A stretch of 64,000 nt of DNA from Embleya scabrispora (GTDB lineage: Bacteria; Actinomycetota; Actinomycetes; Streptomycetales; Streptomycetaceae), in NCBI RefSeq assembly GCF_002024165.1, contig NZ_MWQN01000001.1, positions 6,882,001 through 6,946,000 on the forward strand. The letters are read 5' to 3'. The translations under genes were made by a program, and so were the position numbers. Shown here piece after piece: positions 34,901 to 42,388 of the stretch (position 1 is the stretch's first letter; each line of letters opens with the position of its first letter). The notes beneath the pieces were generated by a model. The model ran no database searches. It was not told the origin of the DNA and saw nothing but the letters and a program-made list of their open reading frames with translations.

Positions 34901-35892
34901 ACGCCGATGCCGCCGATCAGCAGCTCGTCGTCGGCGCCGATCCGGCAGGTCACGCCCGGGTGCGGAAGGCCGATCGGGACCACGTCCCCCGACCACTCGG
35001 TCACATCCGCCGCCGTGGCGCCGACGGTGGTCTCGGTGGGGCCGTACGTGTTGAACAGCCGCGCGGCGCCGCCCACCGCCACCTGCCAGCGGCGTACCGC
35101 GTCGGGCCGCGCGGTCTCGCCGCCGATGATCACGCACCGTACGGCGGCCGGGAGTTCGGTCTCGCCCCGGTCCAGGGCCGCGACCAGTTGGTGCCAGTAC
35201 GCGGTCGGCAGGTCCAGGACGGTGACCCCGAGCGCGTCACAGCGATCGAAGAACAGGTCCGGCCTGCTGATCATGTCGTCGTCGCGCAGGACGAGGGTGG
35301 CGCCCCGCAGCAGCGGGCAGAAGATCTCCTCGACGCTGGTGTCGAAGCTCAACGAGGCGAACTGCAGGATCCGATCGCCCGCCGCGAAGCCGAAGCGGTC
35401 CGCGAACACCGCCGTGAAATCGCGGAGTTGCCTGCGCCCGACCAGGACGCCCTTCGGCCGACCGGTCGAACCGGAGGTGAAGATGACGTACGCGGGATCC
35501 CGTCGGCGCACGCTCTCGGCCAGCGGCAGCACACCGTCGGCCGTGATCAGCGCGCGCGGCCGGGTCTCCTCGATCATCAGGTCCAGGCGGGCCGCCGGAT
35601 ACACCGGGTCGAGGGGTACGTACCCGGCCCCGGCGCGCAGCACCGCCAGGATCGCCACGATGGCGTCCCGGCCGCGCGGCAGCCGGATCCCGACGAGGTC
35701 GCCCGGTCGTACGCCCGCGTCCGCCAGCCGGTCCGCCAGGTCGGCGACCAGGGCGAACAAGGTCGCGTAGTCCAGTTCGCCGTGCGCGTCGGCCAGTGCC
35801 GGCGCGTGCGGCGCCCGGGCGGCCTGCGTGGCCAGGGACGACCAGACGTCGCCGTCGACGGCGGCGGGCGACGTGTCGTGGGTTCGGGTCAC
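28945..35892 (-). CDS. Nonribosomal peptide synthetase fused to an MFS transporter (A-T-C-A-T-TE-MFS)
   Basis: A 2315-residue protein in one uninterrupted frame. Order: A1 (~20-470), carrier T1 (GGDS, Ser518), condensation domain (HHLAFDG at 683-689), A2 (~1010-1495), T2 (GGDS, Ser1543), thioesterase (~1605-1850; Cys1676 in GHCLG, Asp1793, His1824), then a complete MFS_3/EntS-like transporter (~1883-2280, ~12 helices, loop motif ADRWDRRR). Pocket residues read by eye: A1 D-T-E-D-I-G-T-V-G-K; A2 D-M-G-E-I-G-S-V-D-K, close to the ornithine code. It should join two amino acids, probably basic, release them by the Cys thioesterase and perhaps export the product directly. GTG at 35892 has GAGGAG 6 nt upstream; a GTG at 35913 overlapping the aldo/keto reductase stop is the alternative. 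Confidence 0.9.
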   Translation of the reverse strand: MTRTHDTSPAAVDGDVWSSLATQAARAPHAPALADAHGELDYATLFALVADLADRLADAGVRPGDLVGIRLPRGRDAIVAILAVLRAGAGYVPLDPVYPAARLDLMIEETRPRALITADGVLPLAESVRRRDPAYVIFTSGSTGRPKGVLVGRRQLRDFTAVFADRFGFAAGDRILQFASLSFDTSVEEIFCPLLRGATLVLRDDDMISRPDLFFDRCDALGVTVLDLPTAYWHQLVAALDRGETELPAAVRCVIIGGETARPDAVRRWQVAVGGAARLFNTYGPTETTVGATAADVTEWSGDVVPIGLPHPGVTCRIGADDELLIGGIGVVDGYLNRPELTAERFVTTPGRGREYRTGDRVRRSADGQLEFLGRLDDQVKIRGHRVEPAEVEATLRTLDGITDAVVLVDEHTGRAKLIGHVVTEATTDLARVRAALAALVPAHLVPAALVGHRRFPLNPQGKIDKAALAATVPSPRQDAPDVAGSAAERGAGALMEEILGVPVTGAADDFLTLGGDSLDAVRLIAALRLRHGAELTLTRWYADPTVAALAGLIGGGKGAVARPPVATLAEGVPHRLSPMQRDYWIAEQLCADLPVYTLGIRYRWTEPVDVAALTTALAELSRRHPLLRARFPDDGVEPSMVVEPAARIPLTLGEPDRAGIDVRHGPIAHAFLNGDALVLIVHHLAFDGWSAGVLGRELAALYRAVRDGADPITGAGLPPAVPVPDLAARSADAKADAALVSYWRERFDGADLDAELPTDRPRPAAPSYAAGRISRPLGPDLLDRLRSYAGEQRASLFMVLLAGLQVVLRRYTGRTDVTVLAPVAGRSSAESASLIGPALNVLPLRGDVSGDPSFAQLVARVRDAVLSDLDHGRLALPDLVDALARPGGAKRLSPVMLTVHNTPTADDRLLCYAGESAPAATMVDLAIGLDFPADGAVLNADYAAELFDGARVEAFVDHLLTLLDAAIGGASTPVTRLPMLTDREHRRIVEDWNDVVAPIPDAVAVHQLFERHAAATPDAPALTVGDVTLGYGELNRRANRLARRLRREGVRPGHRVAIDLDRGVELFTAMWAVLKSGGAYVPLDPAYPSDRLEYMLADSGATVVINRDYLAEGPLEGPLEGLSEDDRDPPLCNSADDPAYVIYTSGSTGRPKGVVVTHGNLVHAAGMWRQAYRLRPEWTYLQAASFSFDMFVGETLRAQLSGGRLVVAPRETLLDPADLHALMKTEHVACTELVPAVLRALLDHTERSGADLSFVRLLIGGGEKWHVKEYALAKRLVGPGNRVVNSYGVTEATVDNVLFEGSVEHLADDAPLPIGRPFPNNRVYVLDAHRRPVPAGVVGELYLGGLGVVPGYHDRPELTAERFVCDPFVTAPGARMYRTGDSARFHRDGTVDFLGRLDDQVKINGYRIELGEIEARLGAPAQVAACAVAVHGPPGGTSRLVGYVVTRDGAEADEAAFREMLAARLPAHMVPTRIVTLPALPSTPNGKLDRRALPAPAGTGPESAGTPARTDTEKRIAAIWAEVLGVPEPGIDDGFFDLGGDSFSALRVVRRVEPAPSLVEFYRYATIRRLAAHLDARSADGPAEQWLLQRLTATDADPATGGHTVVAVPYSGGSAVAYQPLADALPANWALRAVELPGHDRSRPDEELEPIAVVSDRIVDEMRMIEGPVLLYGHCLGVALTVEVARRAEAAGVSLAGVALGAGFPTARLPGRFFDWIYRHVPVDRFTSDREYLAYLRARGGFTDLDDEEQEAFVLRNVRHDARDAEEYFTAAYRRPYRPLRAPVLTVVGARDRVTEHYQERHQEWRHFTEGDLGLAVLPRAGHFFLKSHAGPLAEALVGVVSGASRATVSPNAASTVRAPASPIVRFPAGARGPAAGTAPDLRKFALVALGQLLSMMGSGLSTLVLSIWVLDRTGSLTSFAVVSAIGLLPGILVGPVAGAVADRWDRRRVMLASDTAAGLSMAALVVLMHSDGLHLWHVYLVVSVTSVAGAFQRPAYLAAVAQLVPKRYLGHAAGIGQLGVGVGLVFSPMLGAALIDPIGIDGVLLVDTGTFAIGALTLLLVRFPNLMFRVREETFGAEIRNGWRYITRRPGLRAALRFFVVDHVFYTLGFAVITPMLLAEQSDSVLGLALGAGGVGGIVGSVLMGLWGGTARRSHGMLIAMGIGSFAMILVGISTVPALIVAGMFLVGFGESLAEGHWIAIVQSKVGFELQGRVLSLFITLMMLTMPLGYLVVGPLAERFVQPLLESEGPGRGLALLIVLSGVLQLAWSVRGWFDDRLRLIEDELPDAIPPAEIGTRDDLQREADELLSARTR

Positions 35893-35909
35893 CCGGATCT
35901 CCTCGGTGC

Positions 35910-36920
35910 TCACATCGACCAGTGCGTCGGCTGCCGGTCCCAGCGGTGGGCGCGCAGGGCTTCGAGCAGTTCCGCCGGCAGTGGCGTCGATCCGGACACG
36001 CGCAGGTTCGAGCGCACGTGCTCGGGGCGGCGCATGCCGGGGATGACGACGGAGACGGCGGGGTGGTGCAGTGCGAAACGCAGCGCCAGTTCCGGCAGGG
36101 TGTGGCCGGCGGGGACGAGGCCGCGCAGCGCGTCCACACGTTCGATGGTGGGCGGCAGGTTCTCCGGCCCGAAGTAGACGGCTCGCCAGTCCTCGGGCGG
36201 GAATACGGTGTCGGCGCTCAGGTTCCCGGTCAGCGAACCCTCGTCGAAGGGCACCCTGGCGATGATCGAGATGTCCTCCTCGATGGCACGCGGGAACAGT
36301 TCGTCCTCGGGGGCCTGGTCGAAGATGTTGTAGATGACCTGGATCGCGTCGACCAGCCCGGTGTCGAGCGCGGCGAAGCAGTTCGTCGGCTCCCAGCGGT
36401 TGACGCTGATGCCGAATCCGTCGATCAGATCCTGCTCCTTGAGCAGGGTGACGGCCTTTTGCCAGGCGGGATCCGCGGCCCAGCGGTCCTCCCAGACGTG
36501 GAGTTGGAGAAGGTCGATCCTGTCGACGCCGAGGTTGTCCAGGCTGCGCCGCGTGTAGTCGAGGATGTGGTCGAGGGGGAAGACGTCCTCGAGAGTGTCC
36601 TGCGGGCGCGGAGGCCATTCGCGGTTGAGCGGGGGAACCTTGGTGGCCAGCCGGATCCCGGCGTCGGGGCGGCGCTCGCGCAGTTCGCCGAGCAGGTTCT
36701 CGGACTTGCCCCGTCCGTAGGCCCAGGCCGTGTCGAAGAACGTGCATCCCATGTCCACGGCGAGGTCGAGGGCGTCCGGGGCGATGTCGTAGTCCCAGCC
36801 GGTGAATCCGCCCGGGCCGCCGCCGATTCCCCACATGCCGTAGCCGACCTCGCCGACCCGCCAGCCCAGCCGTCCCATGGCGCGCCGGCGCATCGGCGTC
36901 TGTTGCTCGTCGACGACCAT
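35910..36920 (-). CDS. Aldo/keto reductase
   Basis: A 336-residue NAD(P)H-dependent oxidoreductase of the AKR superfamily. The tetrad is visible: Asp and Tyr in FFDTAWAYGRGKSE, Lys in LATKVPP, His in LLQLHVWED. The NADPH-binding end includes IPGMRRPEHVRSN. The ATG at 36920 has AAGGAG 6 nt upstream. It lies between the A-T-reductase gene and the large NRPS gene with minimal spacing, so it is probably part of the pathway, for instance reducing the aldehyde released by the reductase domain to an alcohol. Confidence 0.87.
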   Translation of the reverse strand: MVVDEQQTPMRRRAMGRLGWRVGEVGYGMWGIGGGPGGFTGWDYDIAPDALDLAVDMGCTFFDTAWAYGRGKSENLLGELRERRPDAGIRLATKVPPLNREWPPRPQDTLEDVFPLDHILDYTRRSLDNLGVDRIDLLQLHVWEDRWAADPAWQKAVTLLKEQDLIDGFGISVNRWEPTNCFAALDTGLVDAIQVIYNIFDQAPEDELFPRAIEEDISIIARVPFDEGSLTGNLSADTVFPPEDWRAVYFGPENLPPTIERVDALRGLVPAGHTLPELALRFALHHPAVSVVIPGMRRPEHVRSNLRVSGSTPLPAELLEALRAHRWDRQPTHWSM

Positions 36921-36933
36921 CGGTCGCTCCTTG

Positions 36934-39900
36934 TCATGCACCGACAGGCTCCTTCGGGCGGGTGTGCGATGTGGTGAACAGTGCGGGGTTGTCCTGGAGA
37001 AGGTTTTCGAGCACCGCGCGGATGCCCGCCTCGTCGTCGCCGCAGCCGGCGGCGCGGTGCTCGAAGACGGCGAGCAGTGCGCCCAGTTCGGCGTCCCCGG
37101 CCGCCGCGGCGGTGCGCAGCCGGGACAGGAAGAGCGAACAGGGCACCCGCTGTGCACGCGCGCCGGCCAGGTCGTCGAAGTGCACGCTGCCGGGGCTGAA
37201 GAGGTGCGCGGCACGCCCGCGCGGCGCCGGGTCCCGGATCGCGTCGACGATGGCCCGCGCGATCGTGTCGAGCGGGCTGTAGTCCGACCGGATCGTCGCC
37301 CGGGGCACCGTGCCCAGCCGCTCGAAGGCGGTGAGCAGCAGATGGGTCAGCGCGGTCGGGTTGGGTACGGCGGCGGCATCGGCGGCCGGCATGACCTCGC
37401 CCAGGCGCAGCACCGTCACCGGCAGGTCGTCGGCGGCCAGGACGAGCCGCTCGGCCACCCACTTCGACAGGCTGTATCCGCTCAACGGCGGGGTCACGGC
37501 GGTGATGTCCACGTCTGCGGGCACCGGTTGGCCGACGGCCACCGCGTGGTCGTACAGGACGCCGAGCGTGGAGATGTAGTGCAGGGGGATGCCGCCGGCC
37601 GCACGGGCGAGGCGAATGATCTCCGCCGTGCCCAGCACGTTGGGCTCACGGTGCATGCGGTAGTCGTACAGGAGGTTGACCAGGGCGCCGCCGTGCACGA
37701 TCAGGTCGCACTCCTCGGCGAGCCGGTGCTGGCGGGTGTCCGTCAGTCCGAGGCCGGGGAGGGCCAGGTCTGCGGCGACCGCGGTGATTCGTCCGGCATA
37801 CCCGGCGTGGTTCAGGCCCTGCGCGGACAGGGCGTCCAGGAGACGTTGCCGCGCGTGGGAGTCGTTGTCCCCGCGGGTCAGGCAGAGCACCGACAGGTCG
37901 GTCTGTTCGAGGAGTTCGTGCAGCAGGCGCGTACCGACGAACCCCGTCGCGCCGGTGAGCAACACCGTGCGCGCGGCCCGGCTTCGCCGCGCGGGACCAA
38001 GCGCCGGGATCGCCACGAGGCCGGCGAGGTCGGCGGCGACCAGGTCGGCCGAGGACGGTATGCGATCGTGCCCGCGCCGTGCGATCAGCCGGCCCAGGCC
38101 ACTCGCCGTCGGATGCTCGACGACGTCCCGGACGCCGATGTCCGTGCCGAACCGGTCGCTCAACTCGACCACGACCGCAACCGCCTGCAACGAGTTTCCG
38201 CCCGCGGCGAAGAAGTCGTCGTCGGCCGCGAAGTCCGGGCGCCGCAGGGCGCTTCGGAAGATGGCCAGTACCGGATCGGCGCCTCCGGCGGAGGGCGGCG
38301 AGTCGGGCCGCTCCACCCGGGCGGCCAACCGGCGCCGATCGATCTTTCCCGCCTCGGTCAGCGGCATGTCGGGCACGATCACCACGCGTTGCGGGATGCC
38401 GGCGCGAGGGAGCCGGGCCCGCAGGTGGGCAAGCACCTGCTCCTCGCCGGCCGTTCCGGTGATGACGAGCAACAGTTCACGCGCGCGGCTCTCGGTGGAT
38501 CCGACGACCAGTGCGACGGCCTGCCGAACTCCCTTGCAGGCCAGGCCCACGTTCTCGATCTCGCCCGGCTCGAGGCGTACCCCACCGACCTTGATCTGAT
38601 GATCGACGCGCCCGCCGAAGTGGAAGCGACCCTCGGCGTCGAGGTGCCCGAGGTCGCCGGTGCGATACATCCGGCCGAACGGCGGGGAATCGAAGAAGCG
38701 TCGCGCGGTGCGATGCGGGTCGCCGTGGTACCCGGCGCCCACACAGGCGCCGCCGATGACGATCTCCCCGGTCGCTCCGGGCGGCAGGGGCCGCCCGTCG
38801 ACGTCGACGACGACGGCGACGCAGTTGTCGATCGGCCGCCCCAGCGGGATGTCGTCGCCGTCCTCGGCGGTCACCTCGTGAAAGATCATCCCGATGGACG
38901 CCTCCGAGGGCCCGTACGCGTTGCTGACGCGCAATCCAGGCAGCAACTCCCGCAGAGCCCGCACGTCCTGCGGATTGATCTGCTCGCCACCGACCACCAG
39001 GTGCCGCAGCGAGCGCAATCGCTCGACCGTCGCCGGCCGCCGTTCCAACAGGGTCAACAACGCGCCCAGTACCGCCGGTACGAAGTCGGTGACCGTCACG
39101 GCGTGGGTGTCGATGAGGTCGATGGTGTGCTGCAGGTCGAGATGCTCACCGGCGGTGGGAACCACCGTGGCCCCGCCGGTGGTCAGCGGCCAGAACAGCT
39201 GCCAGAAAGCCGAATCGAAGGTGTGCCGGGTGTTCTGCAGCACCACCTCGCGGTCCGGCGGGGGACCGAACCAGCGATCCATGAAGGCGAGTCGGTTCGC
39301 CAGGCCCCCGTGCAGGTTGACCGCGCACTGGGGCGTTCCGGTCGTGCCGGAGGTGTAGACGCCGTAGACGACGTCGTGCGGCGCCGGTTCCGGTGTTGCG
39401 TCTCCGAAAATGAACTGCGTTGCTGTGTCCCGAGTTCGACGACGAACGCCCGGTCGCGGTGGGAGGCGGGGACGACGGCCGGATCGGTGCACAACACCAC
39501 GGGCGCGTCGAGCAGATCGAGGATGTGCGCGATGCGCACGGCGGGCCAGCGGGGGTCGATCGGTACATAGCCGATCCCGGCCATCATCGCGGCGGCCCAG
39601 GACACCGGCAGGGCGAGGCCGTCCGCGACGAGGATGGGTACCAATGTGCCGGTTCTCGGTGCGGCGGCGCGGATCCGGGCGGCCAGCGTGCCGGCGTGCG
39701 CGAGGAACTGCCGGTAGGTCAGCGTCGCGTCGGCGGCGTACACCGCCACGGCATCCGGGAGGGACCGGCCGACGGCCAGAATCCGTTCCGGGACACTGCG
39801 GTAGGGGCCGTGGTCCACCCGTGTCCCCGCGAGCGGGCCCAGCACCGCCGACTCGGTGTCCGGGGACAGCGCGGCGACCCCACCGAGGTCGAGGTCCGGG

Positions 39901-40235
39901 TCGGGATCGGCCAGCACCGCGCCCAGCAGTTCGGCGTGCATCTCGGAGACCGCCGCAGCGGCCCGCTCCCAGACATCGCCGGGAGGACATCGCAGTTCCA
40001 CCGACAGCCAGCCGGCGGGGTCGATCCGTACCCGCACGGTCGGCCCGGCCGTGTCGTCGGCCGCGTCGTGCGTGTGAACGGCGACCGTCTTCGGGTCGAT
40101 CGCGGTCGCGTCGAGCGCCAGTTCCCGTCCCAGCCGTCGGGCGACTTCCGCCAACGTCCGGACGGCGGCGTCCGTTAAAGAGATGTCGGGCCTGAGAAGG
40201 ACGGGATGCCGGTGGCCCCGCCAACCGAGGTTCAT
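36934..40235 (-). CDS. NRPS-like A-T-thioester reductase, reading frame broken once
   Basis: Homology runs from MNLGWRGHRHP (ATG at 40235) through a ~170-residue head and the first half of an adenylation domain, then continues in another frame from about 39395-39440 with VVYGVYTSGTTG onward; a single-base difference separates the halves. The second half holds the A core (pocket D-S-W-D-V-G-A-I-G-K), a carrier domain (AAGGNS) and a C-terminal reductase of the SDR type (LLTGATGFVGTRL, YSLSKWVAE). Such proteins release a bound amino acid as an aldehyde using NADPH. It is first in the minus-strand cluster. Either the gene is inactivated or the assembly has a one-base error. Confidence 0.75.
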
Positions 40236-40237
40236 GG

Positions 40238-40260
40238 CCCCAACGTAGGTCGCGTTGGGG
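40238..40260. promoter_or_regulatory. Inverted repeat at the NRPS-cluster start
   Basis: CCCCAACG (40238-40245) and its perfect complement (40253-40260) with a 7-bp gap end 3 bp before the A-T-reductase start codon. In the mRNA it would form a hairpin just upstream of the ATG; in DNA it could be an operator. Farther into the same divergent region CGATGATC is repeated at 40296 and 40308 (12-bp period), and GTTGG-CAT-CCAAC forms a small repeat at 40280-40292. Confidence 0.5.
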
Positions 40261-40359
40261 ATCATTGGTGTGACCGGAAGTTGGCATCCAACCGACGATG
40301 ATCTTAACGATGATCGCGATTCCCCTACTACGCCGGCGAGTTGCGCATACTGGCTGGTC

Positions 40360-41238
40360 ATGGACATCGGTGTGGCGGCAACCACGGCACGAGCGAGCGC
40401 ACACAGCGCCGGCACCAGATCCGGCGTGCGCATCCGGATGTTGGATTCGACAGCGAGCGGTCACGCCTGCGCCCGCTTTCTCTGCGAGGTCTGGCAGACC
40501 GAGCCGGACCGCCCGCCGCTCGCCGGTGACGTCGTCAAGGCGATGGCCGACGCGGGCAGTTACGTGGCGGGAGCGTTCGACGAGGCGGACGGCGACGCCC
40601 GGCTGCTCGGGGCATGCGTCGGCCTCTGGGGTCCACCGGGCCGGCCCGGAATGCACAGCCACATCGCCGGCGTCCACGTCGGCGCGCGCGGACGCGACGT
40701 CGGCTACGCGCTCAAACTGGACCAGCGGGCGCACGCCCTGGAACACGGCGTCGACCGCATCACCTGGACCTTCGACCCACTCGTCGCCCGCAACGCCCAC
40801 TTCAACCTCCACAAACTCGGCGGCACGGCGGACACGTACCTGCCCGACTACTACGGCCCCCTCTCGGACGGACTCAACGCCGCCGACGAGTCGGATCGAC
40901 TGATGCTGCGCTGGGATCTGCGCGACGAAAGAGTCGTGGCAGCCTGCGACGAGGACGACGAACCGACGCCCACTCCCGCTTCGGCCGGGCCGACCCGCCG
41001 AACCCTTCTCGACATCGACGGCGACCGGCCGGTGACCCGGCAGGCGGGGGAGGGGACGGTCCTGGTCGCCATACCGCCCGACATCGACCTTCTCCGGGCC
41101 CGGCAACCGTCCGCGGCCCGTGACTGGCGCCTGGCCCTGCGGGACACCCTGGGCAACCTGTTGGCCGACGGCGCCCGGCTGGTCGACTTCGACCGCGCGG
41201 CATGCGCTTACGTACTCACCCGAGGCGAGGGACGATGA
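40360..41238 (+). CDS. GNAT-superfamily acyltransferase-like protein (COG3375 type)
   Basis: A 292-residue protein. The N-terminal ~190 residues resemble the predicted GNAT acetyltransferases of COG3375, with the stretch GMHSHIAGVHVGARGRDVGYALKLDQRAHAL as the acyl-CoA-binding region and ITWTFDPLVARNAHFNLHKLG downstream. The C-terminus adds a region ending in VLTRGEGR. Members of this group are commonly coupled to N-succinylamino acid racemases, as here: the next gene starts in an ATGA overlap. It may add the acyl (succinyl) group. CATACT at 40346-40351 places transcription close to the ATG, so the mRNA may be leaderless. Divergent from the NRPS cluster. Confidence 0.72.
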   Translation: MDIGVAATTARASAHSAGTRSGVRIRMLDSTASGHACARFLCEVWQTEPDRPPLAGDVVKAMADAGSYVAGAFDEADGDARLLGACVGLWGPPGRPGMHSHIAGVHVGARGRDVGYALKLDQRAHALEHGVDRITWTFDPLVARNAHFNLHKLGGTADTYLPDYYGPLSDGLNAADESDRLMLRWDLRDERVVAACDEDDEPTPTPASAGPTRRTLLDIDGDRPVTRQAGEGTVLVAIPPDIDLLRARQPSAARDWRLALRDTLGNLLADGARLVDFDRAACAYVLTRGEGR

Positions 41239-42374
41239 GGATCGAGCGCGTCCGCCTTCGACACATCGCCCTACCGCTGGTCAGCCCCTTCCGCACGTCC
41301 CTGGGCATCGAATACGAACGCTCGGCGCTCGTGGTGCAGGTGACCACACCGGACGCCGAAGGATGGGGGGAGTGCGTCGCCGGAGCCGAACCCGACTACT
41401 CCTCGGAATACGTCGAGGGCGCCCAGGACGTCCTCCTGCGCCACCTGGTGCCCCGACTGCTGTCGGCCGAGTCCGTGACCGCCCACACGGTGGCACCCCT
41501 GCTCGCTGCGGTCAAAGGCCACCGCATGGCGAAGGCCGCCCTCGAAATGGCGGTCCTGGACGCCGAACTGCGCTCCCGGGGCCTGTCGTTCGCGGCCGGT
41601 CTGGGCGCCGTCGCCGACCGCGTCCCCAGCGGGGTGTCGGTCGGCATCATGGACTCGGTCCCGGAACTGATCGACGCCGTGGCGGACTATCTGGCGCAGG
41701 GCTACCGACGCGTCAAACTGAAAATCGAACCCGGCTGGGACATCGCGCCGGTCCGCGCGGTCCGCGAACGCTTCGGCGACGACACCCTCATGCAAGTCGA
41801 CGCGAACGCCGCCTACACCCGTGCCGACACCCGACACCTCGCCCGACTCGACGCCTTCGACCTCCTGCTGATCGAACAACCGCTCGACGAAGAAGACCTG
41901 CTCGGACACGCCGCCCTCGCCCGTACGCTGCGCACCCCGATCTGCCTCGACGAATCCGTGGTCTCGGCCCGCTCCGCCGCCGACGCCATCGCGCTGGGCG
42001 CCTGCCACATCGTCAACATCAAACCAGGCCGCGTCGGCGGCTACCTCGAGGCCCGCCGAATCCACGACGTCTGCGCCGCCGCCGGCATCCCGGTGTGGTG
42101 CGGCGGAATGCTCGAAACCGGCCTCGGCCGAGCCGGCAACACGGCACTGGCCGCACTACCGAACTTCACCCTGCCGGGAGACGTCTCCGCCTCGAACCGC
42201 TACTTCGCCACCGACATCACAGAGCCCTTCACGCTGCAAGACGGCCACCTGACAGTCCCCCAAGGCCCCGGCCTCGGCGTCACACCCATCCCGGCGGCAC
42301 TGGACGAGGCCACCACGACAACAACCGAACTCCACCGAAGCCGACCGGGGACAGGTCGCCGCGGGAGTCCTTGA
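41235..42374 (+). CDS. N-succinylamino acid racemase / o-succinylbenzoate synthase-like enolase
   Basis: A 379-residue enolase-superfamily enzyme of the muconate-lactonising subgroup. Catalytic and metal residues are visible in order: KLK (acid/base Lys pair), VDANAAY (metal Asp), IEQPL (metal Glu), LDES (metal Asp), NIKPGRVGG (second catalytic Lys). Paired with a COG3375 acyltransferase instead of menaquinone genes, it is more likely an N-acylamino acid racemase than a menC. The pair would convert D- and L-forms of an amino acid via N-acyl intermediates and could supply or recycle an NRPS substrate. The expected deacylase is not present in the window. Confidence 0.83.
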   Translation: MRIERVRLRHIALPLVSPFRTSLGIEYERSALVVQVTTPDAEGWGECVAGAEPDYSSEYVEGAQDVLLRHLVPRLLSAESVTAHTVAPLLAAVKGHRMAKAALEMAVLDAELRSRGLSFAAGLGAVADRVPSGVSVGIMDSVPELIDAVADYLAQGYRRVKLKIEPGWDIAPVRAVRERFGDDTLMQVDANAAYTRADTRHLARLDAFDLLLIEQPLDEEDLLGHAALARTLRTPICLDESVVSARSAADAIALGACHIVNIKPGRVGGYLEARRIHDVCAAAGIPVWCGGMLETGLGRAGNTALAALPNFTLPGDVSASNRYFATDITEPFTLQDGHLTVPQGPGLGVTPIPAALDEATTTTTELHRSRPGTGRRGSP

Positions 42375-42388
42375 TCGCTGCGGCATCG

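Noticed and set aside
28834-36177. 2447-codon plus-strand open frame across the NRPS gene
   Set aside because: Composition is that of an antisense shadow (Arg, Gly, Gln, Asp, His-rich, no domains), while the minus strand carries full NRPS and MFS domains.
35893-36834. In-frame upstream extension of the NRPS frame
   Set aside because: The extension is the other-frame translation of the aldo/keto reductase gene; the GTG at 35892 with GAGGAG is a proper start.
39390-39430. Programmed -1 frameshift explaining the A-T-reductase frame break
   Set aside because: No canonical slippery heptamer (X XXY YYZ) in the correct frame and no evident downstream stem; an indel or sequencing error is simpler.
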